Below, piece by piece: positions 1 through 11,815 of a DNA stretch of 64,000 bases. How positions within the stretch are numbered: position 1 is the stretch's first letter; the number at the start of each line of letters is the position of its first letter. The stretch comes from Cavenderia fasciculata (taxonomy: Eukaryota > Evosea > Eumycetozoa > Acytosteliales > Cavenderiaceae), in contig NW_004457737.1 of NCBI RefSeq assembly GCF_000203815.1, forward strand, positions 434,001-498,000. The letters run 5' to 3'. The notes under the pieces are model-generated. The model saw nothing but the letters and a program-made list of their open reading frames with translations. It was not told the origin of the DNA and did no database searches. Both the position numbers and the translations under genes were made by a program.

Positions 1-1416
1 GAGATGAACAGAGAGTTGCAGTACATGGAGCACGACACCAACATTACCGACTCACTTGGCCACATTACAACACTCAACCAAAAGTTGGCACAGCAAATCG
101 AGCTGCTCGAGCCATTGATCAAGTCACAAATCGAACGTATCAACTCACTCTCTCATTATATATGTCCTCCTACCGAAGAATTGTTTAGAAAGCGTGTACT
201 CGATATATTAGAGAAATCACCCAAGGAAAAGTTGGCAGCCAATGCAACTAGAAACACTTGCGTTATCTGTCTAGAGAATCCCGCCAATGTTTTGATCAAG
301 AGAACTTGTACAGTATCTTCTCATAATCATCATAGTGAAGCGGCTAGAGAGAATTCTTCTACATCCTCTACTACTTCGACCACCTCTACTAGATCCTCTT
401 CTAGATCTTCCAGAGGATCGTCGTCATCATCATCGTCGTCATCATCATCGTCGTCGTCATCTTCATCGTCGTCATCAAGAAAGAGAATTGTATGTGATAG
501 TGAAACATGTCGTTGTGGGTCTACCATGTGTGTAGATTGTATTATAAAACATTATTGGATATCCAGTAAACAAGCAACCAAATCATTCTGTAAATGTTGT
601 TGTTGTAGAGCAGAGTTTTGTTTAAAGGATATATTCTATGTAGAGTATGAAGATGATGGAAGTAATAGTAATAGTAATAGTACTAGTACTTCCTCTACCT
701 CTACAACCACTACCACTTCCAACAACAAAAAGAGAAAGGAAACTGAAGATCCTGAACCACTCGAATCAAAACCACATAGAGACCATAAAGCACTTAAACC
801 AACACCACCGACTAGTCAATCAAATACATCCTCCTCCTCGACCAATTCAAGAAGATCAAATACCCATCATCAAACCATTACTCCAAACACAACAACTACA
901 ACCATAACAACAACTCGATCATCACCAAATGTAAATAGAAATAACAATACTACCACAACTACCACTACCGTCGCAAATAATGGTAATGTTGGTATTAATA
1001 TTAGAGATTTGTTAAGAATTGGACTACTTCATCGTAACAGTAGACAAGGAAGACCAAATAGTGAAGAGATTGATGAAAGAGATATTATCGATGTTGACAA
1101 GGAAGATGATGAAGCACAAGAGGAAAGACAAGAAGAAGAAGAAGAGGAAGAGGAGGAGGAAGAAGAGGAGGAACAAGAGGAAGAAGAAGAAGAAGAAGAA
1201 GAACAAGAGGACTCAGAGGAAGAGGTTAGTGCCTGTCCTCGCCACACTAAAAAGAAGAAAAAGGCAAGTCGTCGTAGAAACCAAGATCGTTATCATCATC
1301 ATCATCATCACCATGAAGATCAAGACGACGATGATGATAGTGATGGTGGAGACAACAACAACGATGCTACCTTTAACTGGCAACTATTCCCACGTTTCAT
1401 TTTTGGATCAAGATAA
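1..1416 (+). CDS. RING-like zinc-finger protein, 5' end outside window
   Basis: The frame is open from base 1. An ATG lies at base 4, but the codon before it is also open, so the true start may lie upstream. The N-terminal ~75 residues are charged and helix-like. Cys86 and Cys89 (CVIC, counted from the ATG) open a RING-like cluster. A poly-Ser insertion of about 50 residues follows, then CRCG-x3-CVDC and a CKCCCC-x3-FC cluster, enough Cys/His for two zinc sites. The rest is low complexity: Ser/Thr/Asn, a long Glu run, a seven-His run and an Asp run, ending in an aromatic tail. RING families usually act as ubiquitin E3 ligases; that role here is inference. The poly-Ser insertion inside the zinc-binding region is odd, and the exact ligand pairing is uncertain. 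Confidence 0.6.
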   Translation, partial: EMNRELQYMEHDTNITDSLGHITTLNQKLAQQIELLEPLIKSQIERINSLSHYICPPTEELFRKRVLDILEKSPKEKLAANATRNTCVICLENPANVLIKRTCTVSSHNHHSEAARENSSTSSTTSTTSTRSSSRSSRGSSSSSSSSSSSSSSSSSSSSRKRIVCDSETCRCGSTMCVDCIIKHYWISSKQATKSFCKCCCCRAEFCLKDIFYVEYEDDGSNSNSNSTSTSSTSTTTTTSNNKKRKETEDPEPLESKPHRDHKALKPTPPTSQSNTSSSSTNSRRSNTHHQTITPNTTTTTITTTRSSPNVNRNNNTTTTTTTVANNGNVGINIRDLLRIGLLHRNSRQGRPNSEEIDERDIIDVDKEDDEAQEERQEEEEEEEEEEEEEEQEEEEEEEEEQEDSEEEVSACPRHTKKKKKASRRRNQDRYHHHHHHHEDQDDDDDSDGGDNNNDATFNWQLFPRFIFGSR

Positions 1417-1766
1417 CCCAAACAATAACAATAACAACAACAATAATATAATATAATATTATTCACCAAGTTTGCCACATACATCCAGAGTAATTATTAA
1501 TAATAATAATAAAAAAGGAAGAGGCTCTTTTTCTTCTTTTAGTTGTATAAATATGTGTTTTGTTGTAATATTCAAGATCTTTATTTTTGGGGGAATTCAA
1601 GAAAAAATGGATGAACATTAAATTCTGATAATTATTTGGGGGGTGACGATATTTTCTTCACAAACAAAAACTTCAAGAAGAAGAATAAACATACCTATTT
1701 TGTTTATTTGTATTTTGTGTGTGTGTGTGTGTGTGTTGGTAGATGTAATAATAATGTCAAAGAAGA
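1417..1766. other. intergenic spacer
   Basis: AT-rich spacer between two same-strand genes, with a (GT)n run of about nine units near 1718-1735. I see no gene. Confidence 0.6.
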
Positions 1767-3398
1767 ATGGATCAAGAAAAAGAAGAAGAAGAACAACAAA
1801 AATGTTCACTCTATAGCGATAATAATAGTATTATTAGTAGTACAAGTACAAATCAATCAACTCAAACAGATAGTAGTAGTAATAATAATAATAATACACT
1901 AGATACATTTAACGAATTATATAAAAAAGATTTATTTGAGATCTGTCAAATTAATTCTATTATGACAACAGGAAGAGAAACTAAAAATATATTGTTGGAC
2001 AAGATAAAGTCATCACCAAAAAAGATATCAAGAGAGAATAGTAGAGTTGGATCATTTATATCAATTACTGCAAAAGATGTTGGTGTAAAGGATGGAAATG
2101 AAGCATCGTTACCTTGGCCTATAGTATTCAAGATTATTGGAATGGCATGGTACTCTATTGAAATTTGTACTTGTATTCATAGACAAGATAATCATGGGAA
2201 ATTAATATTAGTATCAGAATCGATATGTCCATTACACAAATACATGGAAGAAAATGATTGTTTGCAATCTTTTAATTTCGATTCATTTATGGATACTAGA
2301 AAGTTTAATGGTGTGGATTCATACATTTGGCGGTTAGAGTTGGCATTGGTATCTAAAAAAGTATTCTATTTGGTTTCAACATCGCTCCTAAACAACATAT
2401 CAATGAAACCAGAGGATAGTTATTGGAGACATATTCAAAAAGACTCTTGTCTGATTAAAAATATATCGACTCTTGTGGTACTACAAAGTCTATCTCAAAA
2501 GAAACTATTTAATCGTGACATAGACTTGACATGTCGAACCTTTGGTCAAGTTGAAAAGATTTACATTAAAGGATTGTATTTGGTGGAGAATCCATCAAAC
2601 ATTTATCAATTGTCTTTGGCAATGCCAAATCTTTCTAAAATAGTTTGTTATAGCCCTTTGAATGGTAACACTATCAAGTCAATACTATCAAATTTTAAAA
2701 ATATAACATCGATCAACTTTGCATGGTCACCATCTGATTTGTCAGTAGGAGATGCATCATCTTTGCTCACATCAATTGGATTTACAAAGTTGTTTGATCC
2801 AAACAATAACCAACAACTCATCAAGATCATGACACCCATCATGGATATAAGTTATCACAGACTACACCAAAATATTAAATCGAATCTTCAAGTAATCAAA
2901 GCAGATTATTATTATAGTGATAAACGAGGAGACGATGGAGAATTAATACCAATTTATGAAGAATTTAAAATAGAAGAGTTTCCAAAACTAAGACATATTC
3001 ATCTTTCAATACCTCGTATTCGACCATTTACATTTATCGTACCAAAGACGGTAACCAAAATAACATTGTACACTGTACCAAGTACCGAACAATTATCATC
3101 ATTGTTTTTAGATAATCCATCAATCAATACAATCAGATTTAGGGATATTGCCAATTATCGGTGTGTATTACCATCACTTTACAATAGCGAAAAAAAGGCT
3201 ATCCAACTATCTGAAATTTTAAAATTGGATTGGCGATCTTGTAAATCCATTTCAACCATTATAATAGATTCTTTGGTTGATATTGTAGATGTTATAGTTG
3301 ATCAATTCCATGAAAAAGGTTTTTATTATCGTGGATGTACAATTTCAAATATTTCTGGATTAAAACAATTAATCTTTACCAAATCAAATTTAAATTAA
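1767..3398 (+). CDS. F-box/LRR-like dictyostelid protein
   Basis: Single-exon ORF of 543 residues. After a Glu/Asn/Ser-rich N-terminus (about 1-60) comes LPWPIVFKIIGMAW (about 115-128), followed some 60 residues later by LALVSKKVFYLVS. This spacing resembles the degenerate F-box-like start of large dictyostelid families in which a repeat region of leucine-rich type follows. The C-terminal two thirds has irregular segments such as 'NLSKIVCYSPL' and 'PKLRHIHLSIP', compatible with divergent LRRs. No signal peptide or membrane segment is visible. If F-box-like, it could be a substrate adaptor of an SCF ubiquitin ligase; that is inference from architecture only. Confidence 0.55.
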   Translation: MDQEKEEEEQQKCSLYSDNNSIISSTSTNQSTQTDSSSNNNNNTLDTFNELYKKDLFEICQINSIMTTGRETKNILLDKIKSSPKKISRENSRVGSFISITAKDVGVKDGNEASLPWPIVFKIIGMAWYSIEICTCIHRQDNHGKLILVSESICPLHKYMEENDCLQSFNFDSFMDTRKFNGVDSYIWRLELALVSKKVFYLVSTSLLNNISMKPEDSYWRHIQKDSCLIKNISTLVVLQSLSQKKLFNRDIDLTCRTFGQVEKIYIKGLYLVENPSNIYQLSLAMPNLSKIVCYSPLNGNTIKSILSNFKNITSINFAWSPSDLSVGDASSLLTSIGFTKLFDPNNNQQLIKIMTPIMDISYHRLHQNIKSNLQVIKADYYYSDKRGDDGELIPIYEEFKIEEFPKLRHIHLSIPRIRPFTFIVPKTVTKITLYTVPSTEQLSSLFLDNPSINTIRFRDIANYRCVLPSLYNSEKKAIQLSEILKLDWRSCKSISTIIIDSLVDIVDVIVDQFHEKGFYYRGCTISNISGLKQLIFTKSNLN

Positions 3399-3554
3399 CC
3401 ATGGATCGACCTACATACCTAAAAATTAAATAAAATAAAATAAAATAAAATAATTTTAATATCAAAGATACAATATATATATATAGTTTTGTAGAGTATA
3501 TTTGGATTGTTAAAACTTTTATTAAAACTAACTATTTTGTTTTGTTTTTAAATT

Positions 3555-5840
3555 TTAACGACCTCCAACAGGTGCACTATACTGACCTCTCTTTTTAGCA
3601 GAAGCATCTTTTTGATTATGCTTTTTGTGAGCTTGTTGGTATGCTTTGGTACCTGGTCTGGCACCTGGTTTGGCACCTCCTTGTTTTGGTTGTTTGACAA
3701 TGAGTGATTCATTGTTTTTACTATATTCTTCTTCGTCACTGCTACTGTCATGCAATGCTTCTCCATCTTGAACAGATACTCCCAAAAATACTTCCAATGA
3801 ATCGTCATATTCATCTTCATACATCATATTTTCATAGTTTTTGATAAAGTTTTTGTTGGTTTGAATATTGGCTTGATCGTTACTATATGATTTCTTTCCA
3901 ACATGCATTTCATAAACTTGTTTGGTCAAATTATCAACTTGTTGATTTGTAGAAGTGGTTGATGATGATGATGATGGAGCTGATCTAGTTGTACTCGTAG
4001 AAGTTGTAGAAGTGGTTGATGTGAGTACAGGGGAAGGAGCTGGTCTAGTTGGACTAGTTGTAGTTGATTGAATAGTAGAAAGTGATCTATCAATTAAATT
4101 TAGATTTGAAGGTAAATTATCTTCAAGTAGTGAATTGATGGTAGTTTCAACATTTCCTCCAAAATGTTTTAAACAAGCATAAACAAATCCATCTCCATAT
4201 GATGAAAAAATATCCTTGATTGATTGAATATCCTGTTTTTCCTTTTCTGAAAGTGTTTGTTGTTGTTGTGGAACTCTTTGTTGTGGTTGTTCTACTTGTA
4301 ATTTTGGTTTAATCAATTCTTTACCCATTGATTTTAATATTAATGATAATCTATTTGTATCACTACAATATATATATATAATAAATAATATTGTTAGTTT
4401 CTTTCTTTCTTTTTTTTGTTTTTTCTATTACATTTTAGAATTTAATTTAAATAAATAATTAAGTTTAGTAGAGATATTAAACTTTTTATCTAAATCTAAT
4501 AAAATATGAACGGTTGCTAGAGTATCAAATTGATCGACGATTGATTTTGATTGTTTTTCCTTGTTGAGGACGTGTTGAAGGTTTAGAGATTCGTAAAACT
4601 CTAGAGTATCGTTGGATAGTTGTTCAATGGTGGGACGCTTTTTACAAATGTTACAAGGTTCACTGACGAGCATGTTGTACTGGTCAATCTTGACGAGATG
4701 GAGATGCTTGGTGATCGAGAATATAATACCGAGGATGTGTTGGTTGATGGTGGCAATTGCCTCTTGGGCATGGGTACCAACCAACCCCGGTACATTGTTG
4801 TACATCAATGGTAGGAACATTTGGTAGAAATACACAAGAGTGTAATGGGCTCTGTTTTGGAAAAAGGCGTGTGTGCCATATGGATGGATTCTGAGGAAAC
4901 TGTCAATTGAAAAGACAACATCCAGCACAAAACGTAGACTGTCTTCAACCTTGATAAGGTCAATATGGTTGTGTTGGATGACCGATAGATTGAGATCAGT
5001 CAGTGACTGGAGGATAGCAGGGACAGCCTCGAGTTGGAGATGGCTGTAGAGCTTGGGTTGAATGTCAAACACTCGGTTGACAAGATCGACCACCTCTGTC
5101 TTGCACGATGGTCCAAATACGGCACAAATGTCAAACAATTTGGCTACATCAAATATTCTATACTTTGCAATCAAATCGGCAAAGTAGTATTTGCCAATAT
5201 AATCACCAGATGTCTTTTCCTGTTGTGTAGACAACCGTACAATCACAGAGAATGCACGTTTCAATAACATTCTTTTAGATTCCATGAAATCTTTTGATGG
5301 TACACCAAGAGTGCTTGGGGATGAGGATATTTTTGAACAAAGATCTATTTTTGGATAGGATCGATTGATGTATCGAAGAAACGAGTCTACAAACTCTAGC
5401 AATGATGGATTATATACAACGTGTGACCAAAATACATGATACTTTGTCTTTAGCAATTGCGACAAATCATTGTTGTGAAATAACAAGACTTCATCACCCT
5501 GAACATTGTCGACGTTGCTATTGTCCAATGGTAGAAATGGCATAAATTTGATTGAATGCTTTGTCAACCAATATTCATTGAGATCTGCCTTCTTTTCATA
5601 ATGTCCCAAACTATTCTTTACCAAAGAGTATGATTCTTCTATTCCCTTGTTTTCAATCGATTTCTTTTGTTCAAAATCTTGATACTCTTTTTCTTTTTCA
5701 TTTACTATTACTCCTTGTGATTTATCATTTTTTGTAGAAGTAGATGATGATGATGATGTATTACTACTATTATTCTTTCTTTGATTTGGTTGTTGTTGTT
5801 GATTTCTATTTTGTTGTTGTTTCTGTTGTTGTTGACTCAT
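3555..5840 (-). CDS. ascc2: activating signal cointegrator 1 complex subunit 2 (ASCC2)
   Basis: Two exons (5840-4432 and 4362-3555) joined across a 69-bp GT-AG intron that restores one frame and gives about 738 residues, close to human ASCC2 (757). The N-terminus is Gln/Asn-rich. The central part (about 85-460) carries the ASCC2 helical region ('LNEYWLTKHSIKFMPFLP', 'FVDSFLRYINRSYP'). A CUE domain lies at about 512-555 ('IKDIFSSYGDGFVYACLKHFGG'-like, then NVETTINSLLEDNLP). The tail is basic and ends in GRxGQYSxPVGGR style. Known role of the family: ubiquitin-binding subunit of the ASC-1 complex with ASCC3 and TRIP4, acting in disassembly of collided ribosomes and in alkylation-damage signalling. 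No operon-like context; it lies upstream of another minus-strand gene. Confidence 0.88.
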
Positions 5841-6195
5841 TGCTACTACTATCTTCTATCTATGTTGTTGTTTCTGTTTGTTATCTTCTTCTTCTTCTTC
5901 TTATCTACTTGTTATCTGTTATCTGTTATCTACTTTGTTATTTATTTATTTGTTATTGTTGTTGTTAATGGGTAGTCCAAAGAATGAAAGAACCAAATGA
6001 AAAAACTAAAGTAGGTAAGATCATGCATCTGAGTGAGCTCACATTTTGGTAAAAACCAAAGAATAGTATGAAATATCAAAAAATATTAAAGACAAGTACT
6101 TGATCCTTGGATTATTAACTGTACATTATACATTATATATAAATTTATTATTATTATTTTAATAAACTTTTTTCTACTTCTTTTATACCACCATA
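5841..6195. other. intergenic spacer, probable ascc2 promoter
   Basis: About 355 bp between two minus-strand genes, with CTT/TTA-rich runs next to the ascc2 start and an AT-rich stretch before the next stop codon. No gene is seen. Confidence 0.5.
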
Positions 6196-7954
6196 CTACT
6201 TTATCAATTTATAAGATGGATTAGTATCACCTCTGATTAAATTTGAATTTTCATCACCATTATTAATATTATTAATATTATTATTATTATTGGAATGGTG
6301 ATTATTATTATGATGATTATTTGATGAAATTGATCTTAACAATTTCTTTGGTGATAAACTCCAGCCGTGAGATGATGATTTTGTATTGGTATTGTTATTT
6401 TGATGTTGTTGTTGTTGTTGTTGTTGTTGGTGTAGTCCTCCAGAGATGGTCGGTGTTGTAAAAGTTGAAGATGTTGAAGTTGTAGAAGTTGATTTCCAAT
6501 ATTCATATTGTCTAATATCTTCTAATATTTCTTGATCTGTTATATTATCATTTTGTTTGGTAGTTTTAGAATGATTATTGAAATATCTTCCTGAAGAAGA
6601 AGAAGAAGTGGGTGGTTTCAATTTTAATGATTCTTTGAGTGGATTAGTAGTATTATTATTATTGGTGTTGGTGTTGTTACCAATACTATTATTTGATTTC
6701 GACAAAGATGAGTTTGACGAATAAGGTGAACCCAATGGTGTAGATGAAATGTCAGGTGAACTAGACACCTTTTCCGCATAGGCTGCAGCTGCAGAAGAAG
6801 AGTCTGGTGAAATACCAAGTTTTTGGTAACCTTTGGGTGACTTTAAATTCTCTTGGAAAGAAATGGATTTTTGAAGAATCTTATTACTCATTGATATTTT
6901 TTTGGTGCCTGTCGATGATGATGATGTTGTAGTTGGAGGAGGGGGTGTTGTCATACTCGATGAAGATAATTTACTCATATAATTAGAGGATGAGTTGGAT
7001 TTAATGTTTGAATTTGAATTTGAATAACTGCTACAACTGCTACTGCTAATATTGCTTGTAGTGGTTGTAGTTGACGATAGTGAAGAGGATGATATGGATG
7101 ATGAAATGGAAGATGATGAACTTTGCTTACTAAATTGTTTAAATCCAATATCAGATTGACTATTTTTAAATGAGATGTTTGATGATGATGATGTTGTTGT
7201 TGGATGAGTATGAGTGTCGGACACGGCAGAAGAAGATGTCTCCTCGATAATATGATTAGTTGGTGTATGTGATGATTTTCTCAATGCAGATTTTGGCAAA
7301 GTCATAGACATCTCTTTAGTGTCGGATGGAGGTGAATAGGAACGTACCAATCCTCTCTTTTTAAATGGTGTATGACTACTGCTGCTACTGCTACTGCTAC
7401 CGCTGCTGCTACCAGCATCACTCATCGTTGTCGTGCTACCACTACTATTATTTTTAAAGTTGAAATTATTGGAGCATGTTGGTGTTGGTGGTAATTGAAC
7501 AGACAAGTCTTGATTAAACTCCATAAATTCCTTGGGTGGCATCGATTTTGATTTCCATAATTTCTTTTTTTGAATTTTTGGTTGTGTTGGTAAATTGGAT
7601 TGTGATAGTCTAATAAATAAATCAATACATAATTAGTATCATACATAATCGAATTAATTTAATATATATATATGTATTCATACCTCTTTTTTAATTGTTT
7701 TTTTGGATTTACTCTATACTCGCTACTTTCTTGAATATCATTTTTAGCATTTTTTGGAGTATTTGGATTCGATGATTTTTTGTTATAATAGTTGGGAGTG
7801 GCAGTATCTATATTGTTATCTTCATCATAAATACTATTATTATTTTGATTATTATTATTTCGATTATTGTATTTTTGTAAATCCTCTTTTGTAAATGGTT
7901 GGATCACTATCCATAATCTATAGAGATTAGAAATTATAATATATATAACATAAT

Positions 7955-7999
<45 letters not shown>

Positions 8000-8149
8000 T
8001 AATAATAATAATAATAATGATAAGAATTAATTCTTTTTTTTTTTTTTTTGGTTGGTTGGTTGTTATTGATTGTTTACTTACCCAAGTCTCTTGATAAAAA
8101 TACATCTGTTTGGAAATGTTTTTGGTGTGTATATGACCAACGCTCGCAT
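6196..8149 (-). CDS. unrecognised Ser/Asn-rich protein, three exons
   Basis: Reconstructed from exons 8149-8082, 7917-7684 and 7609-6196; all three junctions are GT-AG and in phase, giving about 570 residues. The first exons encode a hydrophobic, ordered start (MRALVIYTPKTFPNRCIF, then IKRLGLWIVIQPFTKEDL) that looks like a real domain crossing the first splice site. The rest is almost entirely Ser/Asn/Thr/Gln low-complexity, with scattered motifs of 'SPPSDTKE' and 'WSLSPKKLLRS' type that could be phosphorylation sites. I do not recognise the family. The first intron (7918-8081) holds a long TAA microsatellite. The start is the first in-frame ATG that keeps the ordered N-terminus. Confidence 0.6.
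7949..8019. repeat. TAA trinucleotide microsatellite
   Basis: About 70 bp of nearly uninterrupted TAA/AAT units, followed by a T run, inside the first intron of the minus-strand Ser/Asn-rich gene. Confidence 0.85.
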
Positions 8150-9315
8150 TTCATTTATGTTGATCTTTCGTTTCGAAAATATAAAAATAGATTGATTGAT
8201 TGAATTGAATGAATGATTAGTATTAAATATTTAAAATTACGATCGTCATGGAAATGAATGATTGATGTCCAAAAAATATTGAGATAAATAAATAGATAGA
8301 TAGATTATTAATGATCCTGGATGGATGGATGGGTGTCGGGTGGATGGGTGTGTATAGTACTATAAATAAATAAATTAAAAGATAGATGGATGGATGGAAA
8401 TAGATTGTGGGATGAATCTAGATAAATATATATATATAGGATAATTTATATATATATTTGGACAATCGATTGTTTGACAACAAGAAGATAATTTAACAAA
8501 AATAACCAAACAAATGAAAAAACAACAACGAAATTAATTATGGCTATTGTTGTTGTTGTTGTTGTTGGATCACACACACACTTGGACAAAACAAACAATA
8601 ATGAATGAAGAAGAAAGGATATTATGAAGAAATTAAATTATTATGTGTAACAAAAATATTACGAACATGTATATACTGAATTGTATTATTTTTAATATCA
8701 CATCACATCACATCGCATCGTATTGTATGCGTGCGTACTTACTGGTTTGTTTTTTCCTTCATTCATTCAATTTTTTTTTAACACTCTTGTTGTTGTCCAT
8801 GGAGACACTTGTTGTTTTAAAACAACAATTGCGATATGCATATAACTACTATACGCTATTGATGTGTGGTGAGTGGTCAATGTGAATGAAGGGAGGATTG
8901 ATGGTTGATTTGTGTGACAGACACTCATGTAGGATAAGCATGGGAAGGGATGGTGGTGCGAGTTAACAAGATCTAGATCACTAGATTAAAACAACAACAT
9001 CAACCCCTTTATCCTCCTCATCCTACAGTTGATACTGACAAATAGTAGTACTAGGAGTAGAACAATAATATAATATAATATACTCCATCTCTCTCATCTC
9101 ATCTGCTACTTTGTTCGCGCGCGCGCCGGTTAGGGTTATTCTAGTGATTCCTAATTTTGAGAGAGTTGAAAAAACAAATAAATGATGTCCATCAATCAAC
9201 TTTACCCCATCCATCCATCATTGATAGGGGTAGGTGATGATCCGATCGATAGATATATAAATATATTTTGGTGTATATGTGTGTGTGTGTGAATAATAAT
9301 GAGAGAGAGAGTCAT

Positions 9316-9371
9316 GACAGGAAGTATTGACAAGGAAGGTAAAGGTTATAACCTTACCTTGCATTCCTGTC
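9316..9371. repeat. inverted repeat / hairpin with 25-nt palindromic core
   Basis: The core at 9336-9360 is a palindrome with one unpaired A (AAGGTAAAGGTTA facing TAACCTTACCTT). It is flanked by an outer arm pair GACAGGAA (9316-9323) and TTCCTGTC (9364-9371). Function unknown. Confidence 0.6.
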
Positions 9372-10555
9372 TTGTCTGTCACACACTAAAAAATAAATAT
9401 TTATGAATGTGGAGTATGATTTGATTTGATGACTTGACGACGACGACGACGAAGACAATTGAATGATTGAATGACTGGATGATAGATTTGTCGATGACGA
9501 AAATAACAATAACAAATACAATTGTGTGTGTATAAGTGGAAGTGGTGTTTGTGGAGGATGTGGGTTGTGTGTCACAGTGACAATGAAATTGGATGGATTA
9601 AATTACAATAAAAAGATAGAGATGGAGGGGAGTGTATGTGTATGTGTATGTGGAGGGGGATGAAAGTGAGTGTATAACATTAATATGGAACAAACAACAA
9701 TTTAATTTTGACAGACAGAGTTAACTTTATACATGTAATTATGAAGAATAATTATCCATCCATCCAAAACTACTACCTCTAAGTGATTTCCAAGTCAGTC
9801 CATCCTATACTTTGTGTTTGTTCAAAAGTAGAATAAAAGTAAATTCCTACTCTTTACCCAAAATTGTAAAATAACATAACAAAAAGATGGAATGGAATGA
9901 ATGGAATGTAAATTCCATAGTCACATACAAATGCACTGAACAAGAACGAGGAGGAGAGGATGGATAATAATTTTCAAAGATAATATAAATCTTTAAAAAT
10001 TTATAAATTATAATTTATAAACCGATATTTGTACAATAAATGAATGAATGAGGGTGTGGAAAGGAATGGAATGTATAATCTATAAATAAATATTTAATAT
10101 CTTACCAAAAAGAGTGATACTATAGTGAAGTTCCTGTTTTGAGGAGGAGGCGAGGGAACAAACAAATATTATTATCTGTTCGAGTGATACTACTATCTCT
10201 TTATCTCTAGTTTAGAACAATATGACTATCCACAAACAAACACACTGTTTCATTTCATTCGACTCGAGTCACAAGAGAAGAGTGTGTGAAAGTGAAAGGT
10301 GGGTAAGTGGGGGGAAATCTATATATCTTGATATAGTTGTTTTGAATGTATGTCATTGCATTTCTATGGCGATTGTAACCAATGTATAATGTATAATACA
10401 CATAAACAGCTATATTGGTGTATACGTACACCTGATGTAAAGAGTAAAACATCATCCAACTAATAGATAGAGACATACTAGTACAAGTAGTACTACTACA
10501 TTCTATCTATATCCATTAATCTCTCTCTCTATCTATCCACACATCCATCCATCCG

Positions 10556-10581
10556 TACTATAGTATAGCTATACTATAGTA
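10556..10581. repeat. 26-bp perfect palindrome
   Basis: TACTATAGTATAG followed directly by its reverse complement, in the presumed upstream region of the GNAT gene. It could extrude or bind a dimeric factor, or could be a product of repeat slippage. Confidence 0.7.
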
Positions 10582-10980
10582 TTATAGTCTACAAAGAGAA
10601 AGAATAGAATAGAATAGAATACTCTATAGTTGTAGTAATAGTATACTACTAGTTGTTGTAACCACCAATATATATGATTTCTATTTTGGTTTCATTCAAT
10701 GTTCCTATCTAAGCTGTTTGAATGAAAGAAAGATCCAAGAGATGAACATAGATGAATAGATAGATAGATATACGGATTGTGATTGAATGGTCGCACTGTT
10801 TCAATTGGGAGCGAGGGTTAGATCTGATTTTAAAATTAAATTAAACTTTCGTCGGGTTCCCAAATCTGCAGACGAACGATCACACCTTTTGAGGCACCAA
10901 CAGAGTGCGAATAGGGATTCATTCATGTAATCCCCTTTCACTATCTATCTGTTTGTTTATCTATATCTATTCATCAAGGG

Positions 10981-11709
10981 ATGGTTGTCAATACTACTAT
11001 TGTTAATCATTCATTCGAATACACCTATTATTCATATAATTGTAAAGTTACTATTACTACTACCAGCAAAGATGATAAATCATTTGTAACAGGGTATACA
11101 ATTGAAACACCAAGATTGATCATTAGAAACATTCAAAATGATCTAAATGACAGATCACTTCACAATGCTCTATTCAAGGACAGTGAATCAATTAAAATGT
11201 TTGGTACTGGATATTTCAGTCAAGAACAAATAGATAATATGTTGGATCTTTGGTACAAGAGATTGGATTCTGGTATTCCTTATTTAGGTTTAATGGTTTT
11301 TGAAAAATGTGACCAAGAAACAACAACAAATCTGGACAGCGACTATAATAAATATGTTGGACATACTGGAATACCATTAAAAGTTGATACATCGGCATCG
11401 GATGGTGAATCAATTTTAACATTACCAATGGCTCAACTAGAATATACAATCTTGTTGAATAAAAAGTTTTGGGGCAAGGGTTATGGATCAGAGATATTCG
11501 TTGCAGTGGTTCATTGTTTGGGTCGTGCATTCATATCAATGGGATTAGATATAAAGACATCAATCTATGCATCTGCAAGAGTTGATAATCCAGCAAGCTA
11601 CAAGATCTTGGAAAAGTTTGGAATGAAATTATTTGGCACTAAACATTTACATGGATTTACACGTAATCAATATTTATTAGAATTGTCAAATGATGATAGA
11701 ATAGAATAG
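10981..11709 (+). CDS. GNAT-family N-acetyltransferase
   Basis: Single-exon ORF of 242 residues. A typical start, TPRLIIRNI, lies at about residue 40. A middle strand reads YVGHTGIPL. The acetyl-CoA pyrophosphate-binding loop appears as NKKFWGKGYGSEI at about 160-172 (Q/R-x-x-G-x-G/A type). The family's last signature is VDNPASYKILEKFGMK near the C-terminus. This matches the RimJ/RimL-like acetyltransferase fold, which transfers acetyl from acetyl-CoA to an amine; the substrate cannot be read from sequence. The stop codon sits in an AGAAT pentanucleotide repeat that continues into the 3' region. It is convergent with 5-oxoprolinase, about 105 bp apart. Confidence 0.82.
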   Translation: MVVNTTIVNHSFEYTYYSYNCKVTITTTSKDDKSFVTGYTIETPRLIIRNIQNDLNDRSLHNALFKDSESIKMFGTGYFSQEQIDNMLDLWYKRLDSGIPYLGLMVFEKCDQETTTNLDSDYNKYVGHTGIPLKVDTSASDGESILTLPMAQLEYTILLNKKFWGKGYGSEIFVAVVHCLGRAFISMGLDIKTSIYASARVDNPASYKILEKFGMKLFGTKHLHGFTRNQYLLELSNDDRIE

Positions 11710-11815
11710 AATAGAATAGAATAATCCAAATAATAATAAACCGCTCTCTCTAATATTTATATATGTTACATTACATTAATTATTTACTTTACTTTACTTT
11801 AGTTTACTTTACTTT

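Larger units (their letters stand above)
8150..10980. other. gene-poor, repeat-rich spacer
   Basis: About 2.8 kb without a convincing reading frame between a minus-strand gene and the plus-strand GNAT gene, so it contains a divergent promoter pair. It holds tetranucleotide runs (GATG, CATC, GATA), a CA/GT run, a short alternating GC patch near 9116-9127 that is striking in this AT-rich context, and two large palindromes described separately. The stretch at about 10800-10930 is more GC-rich and could be transcribed, but I cannot assign it. Confidence 0.5.
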
